Counted from the first letter of the stretch, positions 8,311-16,605 are shown. The stretch: DNA of 37,849 nucleotides from UBA3792 sp045114775 (GCA_045114775.1 JBGULC010000026.1:1-37849); one strand, 5' to 3'. A program made the numbers and translations. Notes: generated by a model not told the origin, from the letters alone.

Positions 8311-9315
8311 ATGATTGAAGTAAACGATCTTACGAAGGTGTTCAAAAAACCGATCCGCGGAAACGGTCTTTCCGGGATGGTGAAGACGCTGTTTTCCAGA
8401 AAATACGACGAGATCCGGGCGGTGGACGGGATCAGCTTCACCGTTCCCGACGGCGAGATCGTGGGATACATCGGCGCGAACGGCGCGGGCAAATCGACGA
8501 CGATCAAGATGATGTGCGGCATCCTCACGCCGACGTCCGGCACCGTGTTCATCGACGGGATGGAGCCGTACCGCAAACGGCGGCAGGTTGCGCAGCACAT
8601 CGGCGTCGTCTTCGGGCAGAAGACGCAGCTTTGGTGGGATATCCCGCTGATTGAATCGTTTAAGGTGCTCAAGGAGATCTATCAGATCTCCGACGCCGAT
8701 TATCATGAGCGCATGGGCTTTCTCGGCGAGGTTCTGGACATTACGCGGTTTCTCTCGCAGCCGGTGCGCACGCTCTCGCTGGGCGAACGGATGCGGGCGG
8801 ACCTCGCGGCGTCGATGCTTCACAACCCGCGCATTCTGTTTCTGGACGAGCCGACCATCGGCATGGACGTGCTCGTGAAGGAGAAGATCCGGCTTGCGAT
8901 CCACGCGCTGAACAAAACCTACGGCACCGCAGTCGTGCTGACCACGCACGACATGACCGACATCGAGAATCTCTGCTCGCGCATCATTCTGCTCGAAAAG
9001 GGAAGCATCCTGTACGACGGTCCGCTGAAAAGCCTCAAGACCCGCTTCGGCAACATCAAGACCCTGACGCTGACCGTTCCTGCCGAGATCCATGCCGAGA
9101 CCGCGCCCGTGCTCTCGCCCGAGGTCTCCGTTTCCGAGGCGGACGGGCGTCTGGTGCTGCGCTTCGATGCGGACAAGGTTGCGCTTGAACAGGTGATTCA
9201 GTATGCGTTCCGTGATCTTCATGCGATGGATATGAAGATTGCCGAAATCTCGATCGGCGACGTGGTCAAGACGATCCTCGAACAGCAGGAGGCGGCGTAT
9301 GCTGAAAAAGTATAA
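8311..9315 (+). CDS. ABC-2 type exporter, ATP-binding subunit
   Basis: This is a 334-residue ATPase that would power the two permeases encoded directly downstream. Walker A GANGAGKST is at 55-63, the signature LSLGER at 155-160, Walker B ILFLDE at 175-180 and the switch histidine in TTHD near 211. The signature starts LSLGE rather than LSGGQ, as in the COG4586 branch that pairs with DUF990 permeases. A C-terminal extension of about 80 residues past the core is usual for this branch. Some relatives export toxic compounds such as viologens in cyanobacteria; the substrate here is unknown. A GGGAG site lies before the ATG. The last 17 bases overlap the next gene, so translation is probably coupled. 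Confidence 0.9.
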   Translation: MIEVNDLTKVFKKPIRGNGLSGMVKTLFSRKYDEIRAVDGISFTVPDGEIVGYIGANGAGKSTTIKMMCGILTPTSGTVFIDGMEPYRKRRQVAQHIGVVFGQKTQLWWDIPLIESFKVLKEIYQISDADYHERMGFLGEVLDITRFLSQPVRTLSLGERMRADLAASMLHNPRILFLDEPTIGMDVLVKEKIRLAIHALNKTYGTAVVLTTHDMTDIENLCSRIILLEKGSILYDGPLKSLKTRFGNIKTLTLTVPAEIHAETAPVLSPEVSVSEADGRLVLRFDADKVALEQVIQYAFRDLHAMDMKIAEISIGDVVKTILEQQEAAYAEKV

Positions 9316-10132
9316 ACCCTTCCTTCGCGCCGGCGCGATCGACACGATGGCCTACCGCTTCAACATTCTGATCTGGGCGGTCATTACGGTATGCGAGGTC
9401 GCCTGCATGGTCTTTCTGTGGCTGGCGGTTTACCGGTCGAGCGAGGGCGGCATCGACGCCGAGATCCACGGCTTTACCTACCGTGAAATGATCGCTTACG
9501 TTGTGCTGACGACGGTTTTCCGGTTTGTGACGTACAACAACGACACGCTGTGGAACATCAACACCGACATCAAAAAAGGCACGGTCGGCAACTACCTCAT
9601 CAAGCCGATCAGCTACCGCGGCAAGTTCGCCGCGACCAGTCTCGGCGCCCTGCTCATGATGACGCTGATGTTCGGCCTGCCGCTGTATACCGCTGCGCTC
9701 GTGACGCTCGGCGTTCTCGGCTTTCTGCCGGGGCTTACCTTCCCGGCGTTCTTTGCGCATCTCGGGCTTTTTCTGCTGGCGGGGCTGTGCGCTTCGCTTC
9801 TGAACGACACGATCGCTTATATCTTCGGCGTGCTGTGCTTTTACACGACCTCCGGCTGGGGGCTGAATTCCCTCAAGACCACGATCATTTCCTTCCTCTC
9901 CGGCACGCTGCTGCCGATCGCGTTTTTCCCGGCGGGGCTCAGGGAGGTCGTAAGCTGGATGCCCTTTGCCGGCATGAGCCAGAATCCGGTCCTGATCCTG
10001 ATGATGAAATACGACCTTACGGAGTCGCTGCGCTGCATCGCGGTGTCGGCGGCATGGATCATCCTGCTGGAATTGTTTGCGAAGCTGCTGTTCTCGCACG
10101 CCGTCCGCAAGGTCACGGTGCAGGGAGGCTGA
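9299..10132 (+). CDS. ABC-2 type permease (DUF990/COG4587-like)
   Basis: This is a 277-residue integral membrane protein with about six hydrophobic segments. The start at 9299 is set by AGGAGG at 9287-9292, 6 bases upstream, inside the end of the ATPase gene. The N-terminal segment MLKKYKPFLRAG followed by a first membrane helix, the loop NIDTDIKKGTVGNYLIKPI, and the FPAGL segment between late helices fit the DUF990 permease family. Together with the gene at 10134 it should form a heterodimeric membrane channel for the exporter. It ends one base before the next start. Confidence 0.87.
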   Translation: MLKKYKPFLRAGAIDTMAYRFNILIWAVITVCEVACMVFLWLAVYRSSEGGIDAEIHGFTYREMIAYVVLTTVFRFVTYNNDTLWNINTDIKKGTVGNYLIKPISYRGKFAATSLGALLMMTLMFGLPLYTAALVTLGVLGFLPGLTFPAFFAHLGLFLLAGLCASLLNDTIAYIFGVLCFYTTSGWGLNSLKTTIISFLSGTLLPIAFFPAGLREVVSWMPFAGMSQNPVLILMMKYDLTESLRCIAVSAAWIILLELFAKLLFSHAVRKVTVQGG

Positions 10133-10133
10133 T

Positions 10134-10925
10134 ATGCGATACGTTCATCTGTATTTTACCTGCATCAAGCGCAGCATGATCTCGCGGCTCGAATACAAGA
10201 AGGATACGATCGTCGCGCTGTGCTCGTTCTTCTTCTCCAACCTCTGCTCGCTCGCCGCGATCTATTTCATTCTGCAGGCTATCCCGGCGCTGGCGGGCTA
10301 TTCTCTGCCGGAAGTCGGATTCTTCTATGGCTTCTCGATGCTGCCGATCGCGCTCGATCACCTGTTCAGCGACGAATTCTGGCTGGTCGCCTATCGTCGG
10401 GTCAAGGACGGGGATATGGATATGCACTTTCTGCGCCCGGTGCCGGTGCTGTTTCAGGTGTTTGCCGAGACCTTCCAGCCGGAAGGCTTCGGCGAGCTGA
10501 TCCTCGGCGTCGCGCTGATCACCGTCTGCGCCCTGAATCTCACGGTAACCGTCACGTTCGGCGCGATCGTCGTGCTGTGCGTCGGCGCGATCTTCGGCGC
10601 GATCATCATCACCTCGCTCAAGGTGGCGATGGCGGCGCTGGCCTTTATCTTCAAGCGCAGCGGTCCGCTGCTTCAGGTCATCTACAACTTTTCGTCTTAC
10701 GCGAAATACCCGCTTGCCATCTATCCGTGGCTCATCCGGACGCTTTTGATCTTCGTACTGCCGTTCGGGCTGTTCATCTCGCTGCCGGTCGATACGCTGC
10801 TCTACGGCGCGTACAATCCGTGGCTTCTCTGCCTTGCGATTATCGGCTGTTCCGCCGTCTTCTTCGCCGTCGCCGCGTGGATCTGGACCCTCTGCGAGCG
10901 CCGCTACGAATCAACAGGGAGCTGA
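10134..10925 (+). CDS. ABC-2 type permease (DUF990/COG3694-like)
   Basis: This is a 263-residue membrane protein with about six hydrophobic helices. The start at 10134 follows the preceding stop by one base, with GGGAGG 5 bases upstream. The opening segment (RYVHLYFTCIKRSMISRLEYK), the RRVKDGDMDMHFLRPVP loop and the late FVLPFGLF segment match the second DUF990 permease type. It is the partner of 9299-10132 and completes a three-gene exporter operon. The operon ends in a terminator (10973-10995) that lies inside the convergent ytxC gene. Confidence 0.87.
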   Translation: MRYVHLYFTCIKRSMISRLEYKKDTIVALCSFFFSNLCSLAAIYFILQAIPALAGYSLPEVGFFYGFSMLPIALDHLFSDEFWLVAYRRVKDGDMDMHFLRPVPVLFQVFAETFQPEGFGELILGVALITVCALNLTVTVTFGAIVVLCVGAIFGAIIITSLKVAMAALAFIFKRSGPLLQVIYNFSSYAKYPLAIYPWLIRTLLIFVLPFGLFISLPVDTLLYGAYNPWLLCLAIIGCSAVFFAVAAWIWTLCERRYESTGS

Positions 10926-10930
10926 AACGG

Positions 10931-11662
10931 TTACCGGTACAGCTTCACACGGCTTCCGAAAACCCTTAAAATCGCCTCGGTGAGGCGGTTTTTTTCTTTG
11001 CCGGAAAGGTCGTAGACCGTAAGCTTGCCCGGCGCCATGTTGACAAGCAGGTTCAAAATCCCGTCCGGCGCGCAGTCGACGTACTCAATGTGCACGTCAT
11101 TGTCATCGGAGAGCGTGATCGTGCCGTCCGCATGGATGCAGACGGACAGCGCGGCGACGCGGCTTACGCGCCCGTCCACGAAACGCCGGAGCGTTTCGAT
11201 CAGCTCGCCGTACTCCTTGTTCATCAGCACCCTTGCCGCCGCCTGCTCGACCGCAAGCTCCCAGAGCATCAGAAATTCCTGCATGCGAAAATGCAGAAAT
11301 CCCTCCAGAACGAGCGTGCGGTGCGACGAAAGATAATCGACGATCTTCTCCCGAAGCACCGAAAGCTCTTCACGGCGCGACGCCGCTTCCAGGGCGTCGG
11401 TCAGGACCTGCTGCTTTTCGGCAAGCGTGAGCGGCAGCGCGTCCGCAAACTCCGCAAGCGCAAAGAATCGAAGATCCCGCCCGAGCACCACGAGCAGCGC
11501 TTCCGCCGCCGCGCGTTCCGGCGCGTCGCCGCGGATCTTCAGCACCACGCCGTCCGGGATCGCCTCAAGCGCATACGCGCAGTCCAGCTCGCTCATGCGG
11601 CGATCCAAAAGCTTCAGCAGCGGAAGATCAAATTCATACGTCAGGATCTCAAAAACGACCAT
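10931..11662 (-). CDS. ytxC: YtxC-like putative sporulation protein
   Basis: This is a 243-residue protein. The central segment FLHFRMQEFLMLWELAVEQA, followed by KEYGELIETLRRFVD, is the hallmark of the YtxC family. Members occur in endospore formers; the exact role is not established. There is no signal peptide. The ribosome site AAGGAG is 6 bases before the ATG. The gene converges on the ABC operon with only 5 bases between the stops. No clear SigA promoter is seen upstream, which would fit a sporulation sigma factor, but I could not identify one convincingly. Confidence 0.82.
   Translation of the reverse strand: MVVFEILTYEFDLPLLKLLDRRMSELDCAYALEAIPDGVVLKIRGDAPERAAAEALLVVLGRDLRFFALAEFADALPLTLAEKQQVLTDALEAASRREELSVLREKIVDYLSSHRTLVLEGFLHFRMQEFLMLWELAVEQAAARVLMNKEYGELIETLRRFVDGRVSRVAALSVCIHADGTITLSDDNDVHIEYVDCAPDGILNLLVNMAPGKLTVYDLSGKEKNRLTEAILRVFGSRVKLYR
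10973..10995 (+). terminator. Terminator of the ABC exporter operon, inside ytxC
   Basis: CGCCTC (10973-10978) pairs with GAGGCG (10982-10987) around a 3-base loop and is followed by a G and seven T (10989-10995). It reads as a rightward terminator although the same bases encode the C-terminus of the convergent ytxC. Confidence 0.75.
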
Positions 11663-11739
11663 GCCTCGCTCCTTTTCTGTATCCTATGCCCGAACGGCGT
11701 TAGTTTGTGCCGCCGAGCCGACAGAAAATACGCGCCGAC

Positions 11740-11767
11740 AAAAAAATCGCGCGGACGTGCCGCGCGA
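11740..11767 (-). terminator. Rho-independent terminator for the 12-13 kb leftward genes
   Basis: Arms TCGCGCGG (11747-11754) and CCGCGCGA (11760-11767) form an 8-bp stem with a 5-base loop. On the minus strand it runs into seven T (11740-11746). It lies about 140 bases beyond the stop of the gene at 11906. Two smaller hairpins in between (11817-11835 and 11873-11891) lack a good T-run. Confidence 0.85.
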
Positions 11768-11905
11768 AGATCGGTTTTCCTTTATGATCGACAAATTGCA
11801 GGACGCCGTCCCGGCTTTTCCCGAAGGGGAAAAGCTTTTGCGATCACAAAACGGAGATCCCCTTGTATGAAAGGAGCGGAATCTCCGCTCCCGATGGATC
11901 CATAC

Positions 11906-12520
11906 TCATTGCCGGATCAGGATCCGGTCCGGTTCGCCGTCGACGCGCAGACGCATCGTGTCGTTCAGGCGGTCGTAGATCAGGGTGTGCAGCATGCCGT
12001 CCGAAACCGCCGTCAGCTTCACATAGCGGATCGGTTCGTCCGCTTCGTCCCCGAAGAACGCGCTGCGCATCCATTGCAGGGAACGCTCTCCCGACAAGGC
12101 CGTGAGCCTTCCGGACAGCGCGCCGTCGAGCGAAAGCGCCGCGCCGTCGCCGCTCCATTCGCCTGCAAGCGCGGTTTCGCCTTCCACCTTCACGCGAACG
12201 ATCGCCGTAAGCCCGTCGAGCTCTGCGCGGACCAGGCAATCGCCCTCCTCAAGCCCGACGATCATGTCGTTTTCACGGTCCACCCAGGCGATCCGCGTGC
12301 TGACGCTGTAGGAAAGCCGCCGGTTTTTTGCGCCCGCAGGCTCGATCGTATGCGCGATCCGCCGCCCCTCGTCCGGCTGCAGCGTGATCGCCGTTTCCGA
12401 CAGCGTGAGCGACGCCGCCTTCTCTCCGCGCGCAAGAAAGAACAGCCCGACCGCCTGCGCCGCCGCAAACGCCGCCACGCAAGCCCAGATCGCGATCTTT
12501 TTTGTCCTGCTCGGTTTCAT
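11906..12520 (-). CDS. Membrane-anchored Ig-like (Big_2-type) protein
   Basis: This is a 204-residue protein with a short basic N-terminus (MKPSRTKK), one hydrophobic helix at about 9-30 and no lipobox or clear cleavage site, so it is probably a signal-anchored extracellular protein. Residues about 35-115 resemble a bacterial Ig-like (Big_2) fold: SLTLSETAITLQPDE, then a VGLEEGDCLVRAELDG strand, ending in VRVKVEG. The remainder (about 116-204) has no recognised domain. Ribosome site GGAGGG precedes the ATG. It follows the lipoprotein gene at 12586 by 65 bases on the same strand and probably shares its promoter. The function is unknown. Confidence 0.8.
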   Translation of the reverse strand: MKPSRTKKIAIWACVAAFAAAQAVGLFFLARGEKAASLTLSETAITLQPDEGRRIAHTIEPAGAKNRRLSYSVSTRIAWVDRENDMIVGLEEGDCLVRAELDGLTAIVRVKVEGETALAGEWSGDGAALSLDGALSGRLTALSGERSLQWMRSAFFGDEADEPIRYVKLTAVSDGMLHTLIYDRLNDTMRLRVDGEPDRILIRQ

Positions 12521-12585
12521 CGCCGTCCCTCCGTCGTTTCAGCGGTTCTGCCGCCGCCGATCTTGTATGCGCTCCGAAGTTGTAC

Positions 12586-13116
12586 TCAGTTCAGCGGATC
12601 GGTTTGTACAAGCACCGTATAGCCGTTCGGAAAAACGAAATACATCTCGCGCATTGTCCCGTCCTCGCTGAGGGCGAGGCGAACCGGCACCGCGCCGGGC
12701 ACGTCGCCGGTCGGATAGTGCATGTCCTTATAGAGACCGGTATACAAATTGTCGGCATCGTTCAGAAAGCCGCCGTCCGCGTCGCCGATCGCGTGCGGGT
12801 GCACGACGATCATCTCGCCGTTTTCGTTGAACTCCGGCTCGGCGCCGACGTCAAAGACCGCGTTCAAAAAGCCCGCCTTGTCTCCGATCTCGGCGTACAC
12901 GCGATACCGGACCATCCCTTCCCTGTCCATGAACGCATAGATCGGGTATTCAAACGTATCGTCGGTAACCTTGAAATACGGATGCCCGAGATCCGCCGGC
13001 GCTTCCGTGCAGCGCACGACAGGCGCTTCGGCTTCGCTTGTTTCCCCGCTTTCCGTTTTCGCCGTACAGCCCGCAAGCAGCATTGCCGCCAATAGGATCA
13101 TAAGCCATTTTTTCAT
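12586..13116 (-). CDS. Putative lipoprotein, function unknown
   Basis: This is a 176-residue protein with a lipoprotein signal: a charged start, a hydrophobic core and the lipobox LAGC with the modified cysteine at residue 17. After it comes a Glu/Ser/Thr-rich linker, then a compact domain with no family I recognise, though it is rich in aromatic and acidic residues (for example FEYPIYAFMDREG and NLYTGLYKDMHYP). The ribosome site is excellent (GGAGGAG) and a promoter lies at 13143-13171. It is probably the first gene of a two-gene unit with 11906-12520, ended by the terminator at 11740-11767. The two lipoproteins in this window (this one and 20002-20910) share lipobox style but no clear sequence. 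Confidence 0.85.
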   Translation of the reverse strand: MKKWLMILLAAMLLAGCTAKTESGETSEAEAPVVRCTEAPADLGHPYFKVTDDTFEYPIYAFMDREGMVRYRVYAEIGDKAGFLNAVFDVGAEPEFNENGEMIVVHPHAIGDADGGFLNDADNLYTGLYKDMHYPTGDVPGAVPVRLALSEDGTMREMYFVFPNGYTVLVQTDPLN

Positions 13117-13142
13117 AGTATTCTCCTCCTTTACAGGCCTTT

Positions 13143-13171
13143 ATCATACACGTTTTTGACCGTCGCCGCAA
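13143..13171 (-). promoter_or_regulatory. SigA promoter of the 12586 lipoprotein gene
   Basis: Minus-strand TTGCGG (13166-13171) and TATGAT (13143-13148) with a 17-base spacer, 26 bases before the ATG at 13116. The stretch 13172-13350 shows no gene on either strand that I can support. Confidence 0.65.
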
Positions 13172-13350
13172 GTCTTTTATGCGGCGCCCGTGCAGCCCGG
13201 CTTCCTTTCGGCGTCATTTTTGTTCCTGCATGCGGTCGATCGCCGGCGAACGCTCCCTTGTCGCTATGTCCGCTTGTTTCCCGATCCCCCGTTCGCGACG
13301 GTTTTTCGTTCGGAACGGCTCTCCCTGCGACTGATTTTTCACCGGAATGA

Positions 13351-13379
13351 TTGTAATTGCAATTGGACCGTGATATAAT
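13351..13379 (+). promoter_or_regulatory. SigA promoter of the dockerin peptidase gene
   Basis: TTGTAA (13351-13356) and TATAAT (13374-13379) are 17 bases apart. A perfect 10-base palindrome AATTGCAATT (13355-13364) overlaps the -35 end and spacer and could be an operator. The ATG at 13417 follows with AAGGAG. Confidence 0.8.
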
Positions 13380-13416
13380 GAAAAATACGAATGAAATCCC
13401 CGAAAGGAGAAACGAT

Positions 13417-15861
13417 ATGAAGATCAAACGTTTGTTCGCGATCCTGCTCGCAACGCTCCTGGTGCTGCCGCTCTGCGTGTTCCGTCTTCCAGAAAGCGCG
13501 GTTGCAGACGGTGACGCAAACGTCGCGGCAACCGTTTCCGCGAACGCCGGAGACGACCTCTGGGCACAGATCGAGCGGTATGAAAACGAACGCCTTGCAG
13601 AGCAGGGCATGACCGTCGAAACCGCATCCGCAAACGATTATATGGCCATGACGGACGGGATCGCCGCGCTCGTCGAAGCGCACGAAAGCTACGCGCCCGG
13701 CACGCTGTATCTGAACGGACAGTGCGTGTTCTGGCACGATACGGACGGTATGGGCAACGGCTGGGTGCCGAACGCACGGCAGAAGCAACGCGCCAACCTG
13801 ACCGGCAAGACGCCCGAAGAGGCCGCTTCGATCGAGACGATCTCGTACGTGGACAGGGGCGGCTATCCGTACAGCGCGGACGTCGCGCTGTTCGGTCCGT
13901 ATTACGGCTCGGATTCGAGCTTTACGAATCAATACCGGAATGAAGCGAACTCGATCGCGCAGACGACCGGCGGCGTCTGCCGGGTCTATTCCGGCACCGC
14001 GGCGACGATCAACGTCATTGCGCATGAGCTTCAGACCTGCGGCACAGTCATTTTCGACTCGCACGGCAACACGGACTATAACTCCGCCTCCGGCGATTAT
14101 ACGTCAAAGGCGAACACGTCCTATCTCTGTCTCACAAGTTACGAAGGCCTGACCAATGCGGACACCGCCACGGTGCAGGGCACGTACGGCAATTATCAGC
14201 ACGCGTTCCGGAGCGGCAGCGGCGCCTTCGTCGACGGTACGGCGATCCGCAATCACATGACCGAAACCGCGCCGAACAGCTTTTTGTGGATGGCGATCTG
14301 CCTCGGCATGGCGACCGACGGCATGGAAGCCCCGCTGCGCGCGCAGGGCGTCGAGGTCGTTTACGGCTATTCCCAGTCCGTCACCTTTGCGGGCGACTAC
14401 CGCTGGGAAACATACTTCTGGGACAAAATGAAGGACGGCTCCGACGTCGCGGAAGCCGTCGCATACATGAAGTCGATGGGCGGCTATAAGGATCCGTATA
14501 CCAGCGTCTACCCCGCCTTCCCGATCGTCGCGTCCTCCGAAGACGTCTATCCCGGTCAGGGCAACGTCGACGCGCGGCAGACCGTTTATTCCTCCTGGAC
14601 GCTGTTCCCGCAGTTCAATGTAACGGCGGTTGCAAACGACGCGAGCCTCGGCACGGTCTCCGTCAACGGCACGACGATCACGGCGACGCCGAAGACCGGC
14701 AGCATGGTGACGGGATTTGATGTGATCTCCGGTTCGGCGACGGCAACGCAGAACGGCAACGGGCTTTCCGCAACGACGTTCTCCGTCCGCGCGCAGAGCG
14801 ATTGCACGATCCGGATCAACTTTGCGAAGCGCACGCCCGTAAAACTCACGTTCGTCACGCCCTCCGGCGTCAGCTGCGCCGCGATCAACGGCTATGTCGA
14901 CGACGTTGCCGCCCTTCCGACGCCCTCCGGCAAGCCGACCGCGACGGATCACGCATACGAATTCTACGGCTGGGTGACCGAACGCGTTCCGGACACCGAT
15001 ACGCGTCCCGACTGCCTGTTTGCGGGCGACTCCGTAACACTGACGGAAAATCGCACCTTCTATGCCCTGTACTTCTATGCGGAACAGGACGGGCTGCCCG
15101 TTCCGACGAACATGTACCAGCGTCTGTTCGCAGCGCCCGCCGATTGGTCGGGCAAGACTGTGCTGACGTACGACGGCAAGGTCGTGCTGTCCGCAGACGT
15201 CTCCGCAAGCGCCGTTTCGACCTCCTCCGCGGCGGTCGCGATCGGCAGTACCGGCATCAACGTCTCGGGCGATCTGCTGATTGACGTGCCGGACACGTAC
15301 CTTTATGAGATCGAATCCGTCGGAAACGGCAGATACACGATCCGCATGGTCGGCAGCGCAAACCGATATTATCTCTGCTTCAACGAAACCAACAACAAGC
15401 TCTCCGCCGTCAAGTCGCCCGTCGTTTCCGGCGGCAAGAGCGCGGCATACTGGACGATCTCCTGGGAACAGGGCAAGCCGGTCGTCCGCAACAACATGAC
15501 CCCCGCCGCGACGCTGTATTACGATACGGAGAACCGCTGCTTCAACTGCAAAAAGGACAGTGACGGCGCTGCGCTTGCGTTCTTCACGGTCCCCGACTGC
15601 AGCCTGTACTACACCACGGAGCCGGGGAACGGTTCCGGTCCGGCGACGGCAAGTCTGTACGGCGACGCAAACTGCGACGGCATCATTTCGGCAGCGGACG
15701 CTGCGCTCGTTCTCCGCTCGCTCGTCGGGTATGAAACGATCACCGGTACGGGCCTTATGAACGCAAGGGTCTCCGGCGGAAGATTTCTGTCCGTAGAGGA
15801 CGCCGCCATGATCCTGCGCTATGTCGTCCGACTCATCGACAGATTCCCCGCAGAAGAATAA
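13417..15861 (+). CDS. Secreted putative clan CD cysteine peptidase with dockerin
   Basis: This is an 814-residue protein; the start at 13417 is set by an AAGGAG site. Residues 1-30 are a signal peptide. About 95-390 holds a region with a hydrophobic strand ending in SHG (His216) and a second ending in AIC (Cys295). Hydrophobic block then His-Gly, and hydrophobic block then Ala/x-Cys, is the clan CD pattern (gingipain, clostripain, caspase), so a His/Cys peptidase is inferred. About 485-570 resembles an InlB-type beta repeat (FYGWVTE, FYALYFYAEQ). Residues 746-814 are a type I dockerin: the first calcium loop is canonical (D750, N752, D754, D761), the second has lost most ligands. A dockerin suggests docking to a cohesin-bearing scaffold. 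A terminator follows at 15879. Confidence 0.8.
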   Translation: MKIKRLFAILLATLLVLPLCVFRLPESAVADGDANVAATVSANAGDDLWAQIERYENERLAEQGMTVETASANDYMAMTDGIAALVEAHESYAPGTLYLNGQCVFWHDTDGMGNGWVPNARQKQRANLTGKTPEEAASIETISYVDRGGYPYSADVALFGPYYGSDSSFTNQYRNEANSIAQTTGGVCRVYSGTAATINVIAHELQTCGTVIFDSHGNTDYNSASGDYTSKANTSYLCLTSYEGLTNADTATVQGTYGNYQHAFRSGSGAFVDGTAIRNHMTETAPNSFLWMAICLGMATDGMEAPLRAQGVEVVYGYSQSVTFAGDYRWETYFWDKMKDGSDVAEAVAYMKSMGGYKDPYTSVYPAFPIVASSEDVYPGQGNVDARQTVYSSWTLFPQFNVTAVANDASLGTVSVNGTTITATPKTGSMVTGFDVISGSATATQNGNGLSATTFSVRAQSDCTIRINFAKRTPVKLTFVTPSGVSCAAINGYVDDVAALPTPSGKPTATDHAYEFYGWVTERVPDTDTRPDCLFAGDSVTLTENRTFYALYFYAEQDGLPVPTNMYQRLFAAPADWSGKTVLTYDGKVVLSADVSASAVSTSSAAVAIGSTGINVSGDLLIDVPDTYLYEIESVGNGRYTIRMVGSANRYYLCFNETNNKLSAVKSPVVSGGKSAAYWTISWEQGKPVVRNNMTPAATLYYDTENRCFNCKKDSDGAALAFFTVPDCSLYYTTEPGNGSGPATASLYGDANCDGIISAADAALVLRSLVGYETITGTGLMNARVSGGRFLSVEDAAMILRYVVRLIDRFPAEE

Positions 15862-15878
15862 AACGTAAAAAAACCGAA

Positions 15879-15907
15879 AAGAAGCCGGGCACATAGCCCG
15901 GCTTCTT
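15879..15907. terminator. Bidirectional terminator hairpin
   Basis: AAGAAGCCGGGC (15879-15890) pairs perfectly with GCCCGGCTTCTT (15896-15907) around a 5-base loop. Leftward, the stem is followed by TTTT and further on by a longer T-run. Rightward, the tail is weak. It separates two convergent genes. Confidence 0.85.
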
Positions 15908-15927
15908 CGTTTATGCTGCCGATCCGT

Positions 15928-16173
15928 TCAGGGTTCTTTCGTCCCGTCGGTCTGCTCCGTCAGCTTTTCGCCGCATTCCGTTTCGACGTAACCGTCATAG
16001 GCGCAGGCGTCCGAACACGAGGCGCAGCCGTATGTGCAGGCGGCGCAGCCCGCCGTACAGGCAAGACAGCCCAACGCTTTGGAGGAACCGGAGCCTCTTG
16101 ATCCGGATGCGCATGCGCCCAAAAGCGTCAGCGCCAGAAACAGCGTCATTACGCCCAAAGCCAGTTTCTTCAT
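15928..16173 (-). CDS. Small lipoprotein with heptad-spaced cysteines
   Basis: This is an 81-residue protein; the start is the ATG at 16173, which has GGAGGG upstream. The signal sequence ends in the lipobox LGAC with the lipid cysteine at residue 21. After a Gly/Ser linker come seven cysteines at 36, 39, 43, 46, 50, 53 and 57. They form a strict alternation of two and three intervening residues, giving a seven-residue repeat (CxxCxxx). One more cysteine is at 67. The C-terminal tail is acidic and polar. I recognise no family. The pattern suggests metal binding, an iron-sulfur-like site or a disulfide-rich rod, but none can be proved. It lies 43 bases after the small membrane protein gene at 16217 and shares its strand. 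Confidence 0.75.
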   Translation of the reverse strand: MKKLALGVMTLFLALTLLGACASGSRGSGSSKALGCLACTAGCAACTYGCASCSDACAYDGYVETECGEKLTEQTDGTKEP

Positions 16174-16216
16174 TGCAGCGCCCTCCTTTTCGGTTTTTCT
16201 TTCGATATGTCTCCGA

Positions 16217-16465
16217 TCAGCCCGCAAACACGCGCACGATCATATAAATGAACCCGCACCCTGCCGCCGTGCCGAGCACGCTCCAGATCGCCCAGACCGC
16301 CTTCGCGCGAAGACCGTCCTGCGGTCCGTCCGACGCCCGCGTCTTATCGTAGGCGGTCTTTCCGACCGGTCCGGTGCGCATCAGTCTAAGGACTCTTTCC
16401 TGCTGCAGCGCCGTTCCGGCTTTGTACTGATAATACCAGTCCGGTGCTAAATATGCGCGGTACAT
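16217..16465 (-). CDS. Small membrane protein, function unknown
   Basis: This is an 82-residue protein. The N-terminal half is polar and basic with three early tyrosines (APDWYYQYKAG), and the C-terminal end has one membrane helix (about 56-80: AVWAIWSVLGTAAGCGFIYMIV). This looks like a C-tail-anchored protein with the N-terminus inside. GGAGG lies 9 bases before the ATG. It is probably cotranscribed with the heptad-cysteine lipoprotein at 15928. No family is recognised. Confidence 0.65.
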   Translation of the reverse strand: MYRAYLAPDWYYQYKAGTALQQERVLRLMRTGPVGKTAYDKTRASDGPQDGLRAKAVWAIWSVLGTAAGCGFIYMIVRVFAG

Positions 16466-16525
16466 TTTCCTGTCCTCCGTTCCCCGGCGGTTTCCCGCCG
16501 TTTCTTTATGGATAAAGAATACAAC

Positions 16526-16551
16526 GTCCGCCGGAGTTTTTCCAGGCGGAC
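16526..16551 (-). terminator. Possible weak terminator of the cob operon
   Basis: GTCCGCC (16526-16532) pairs with GGCGGAC (16545-16551) over a 12-base loop, about 55 bases past the cobC stop. The following minus-strand bases are only moderately T-rich (GTTGTATTCTTT), so termination strength is uncertain. Confidence 0.4.
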
Positions 16552-16605
16552 AGGTCGAAAATACAGGGTTTTATTGTCGGAAAAAGAAGGAAATAAAGAA
16601 GGATA

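Noticed and set aside
11817..11835. Hairpin CTTTTCCC/GGGAAAAG as terminator
   Set aside because: No T-run on either strand next to the stem; the stronger terminator at 11740-11767 explains the end of the unit.
14104..15894. Long open frame antisense to the dockerin peptidase (about 596 codons)
   Set aside because: No recognisable protein features; the sense frame has a signal peptide, dockerin and ribosome site. Similar shadows opposite 5049-6470, 6745-8058 and 25296-28549 were rejected for the same reason.
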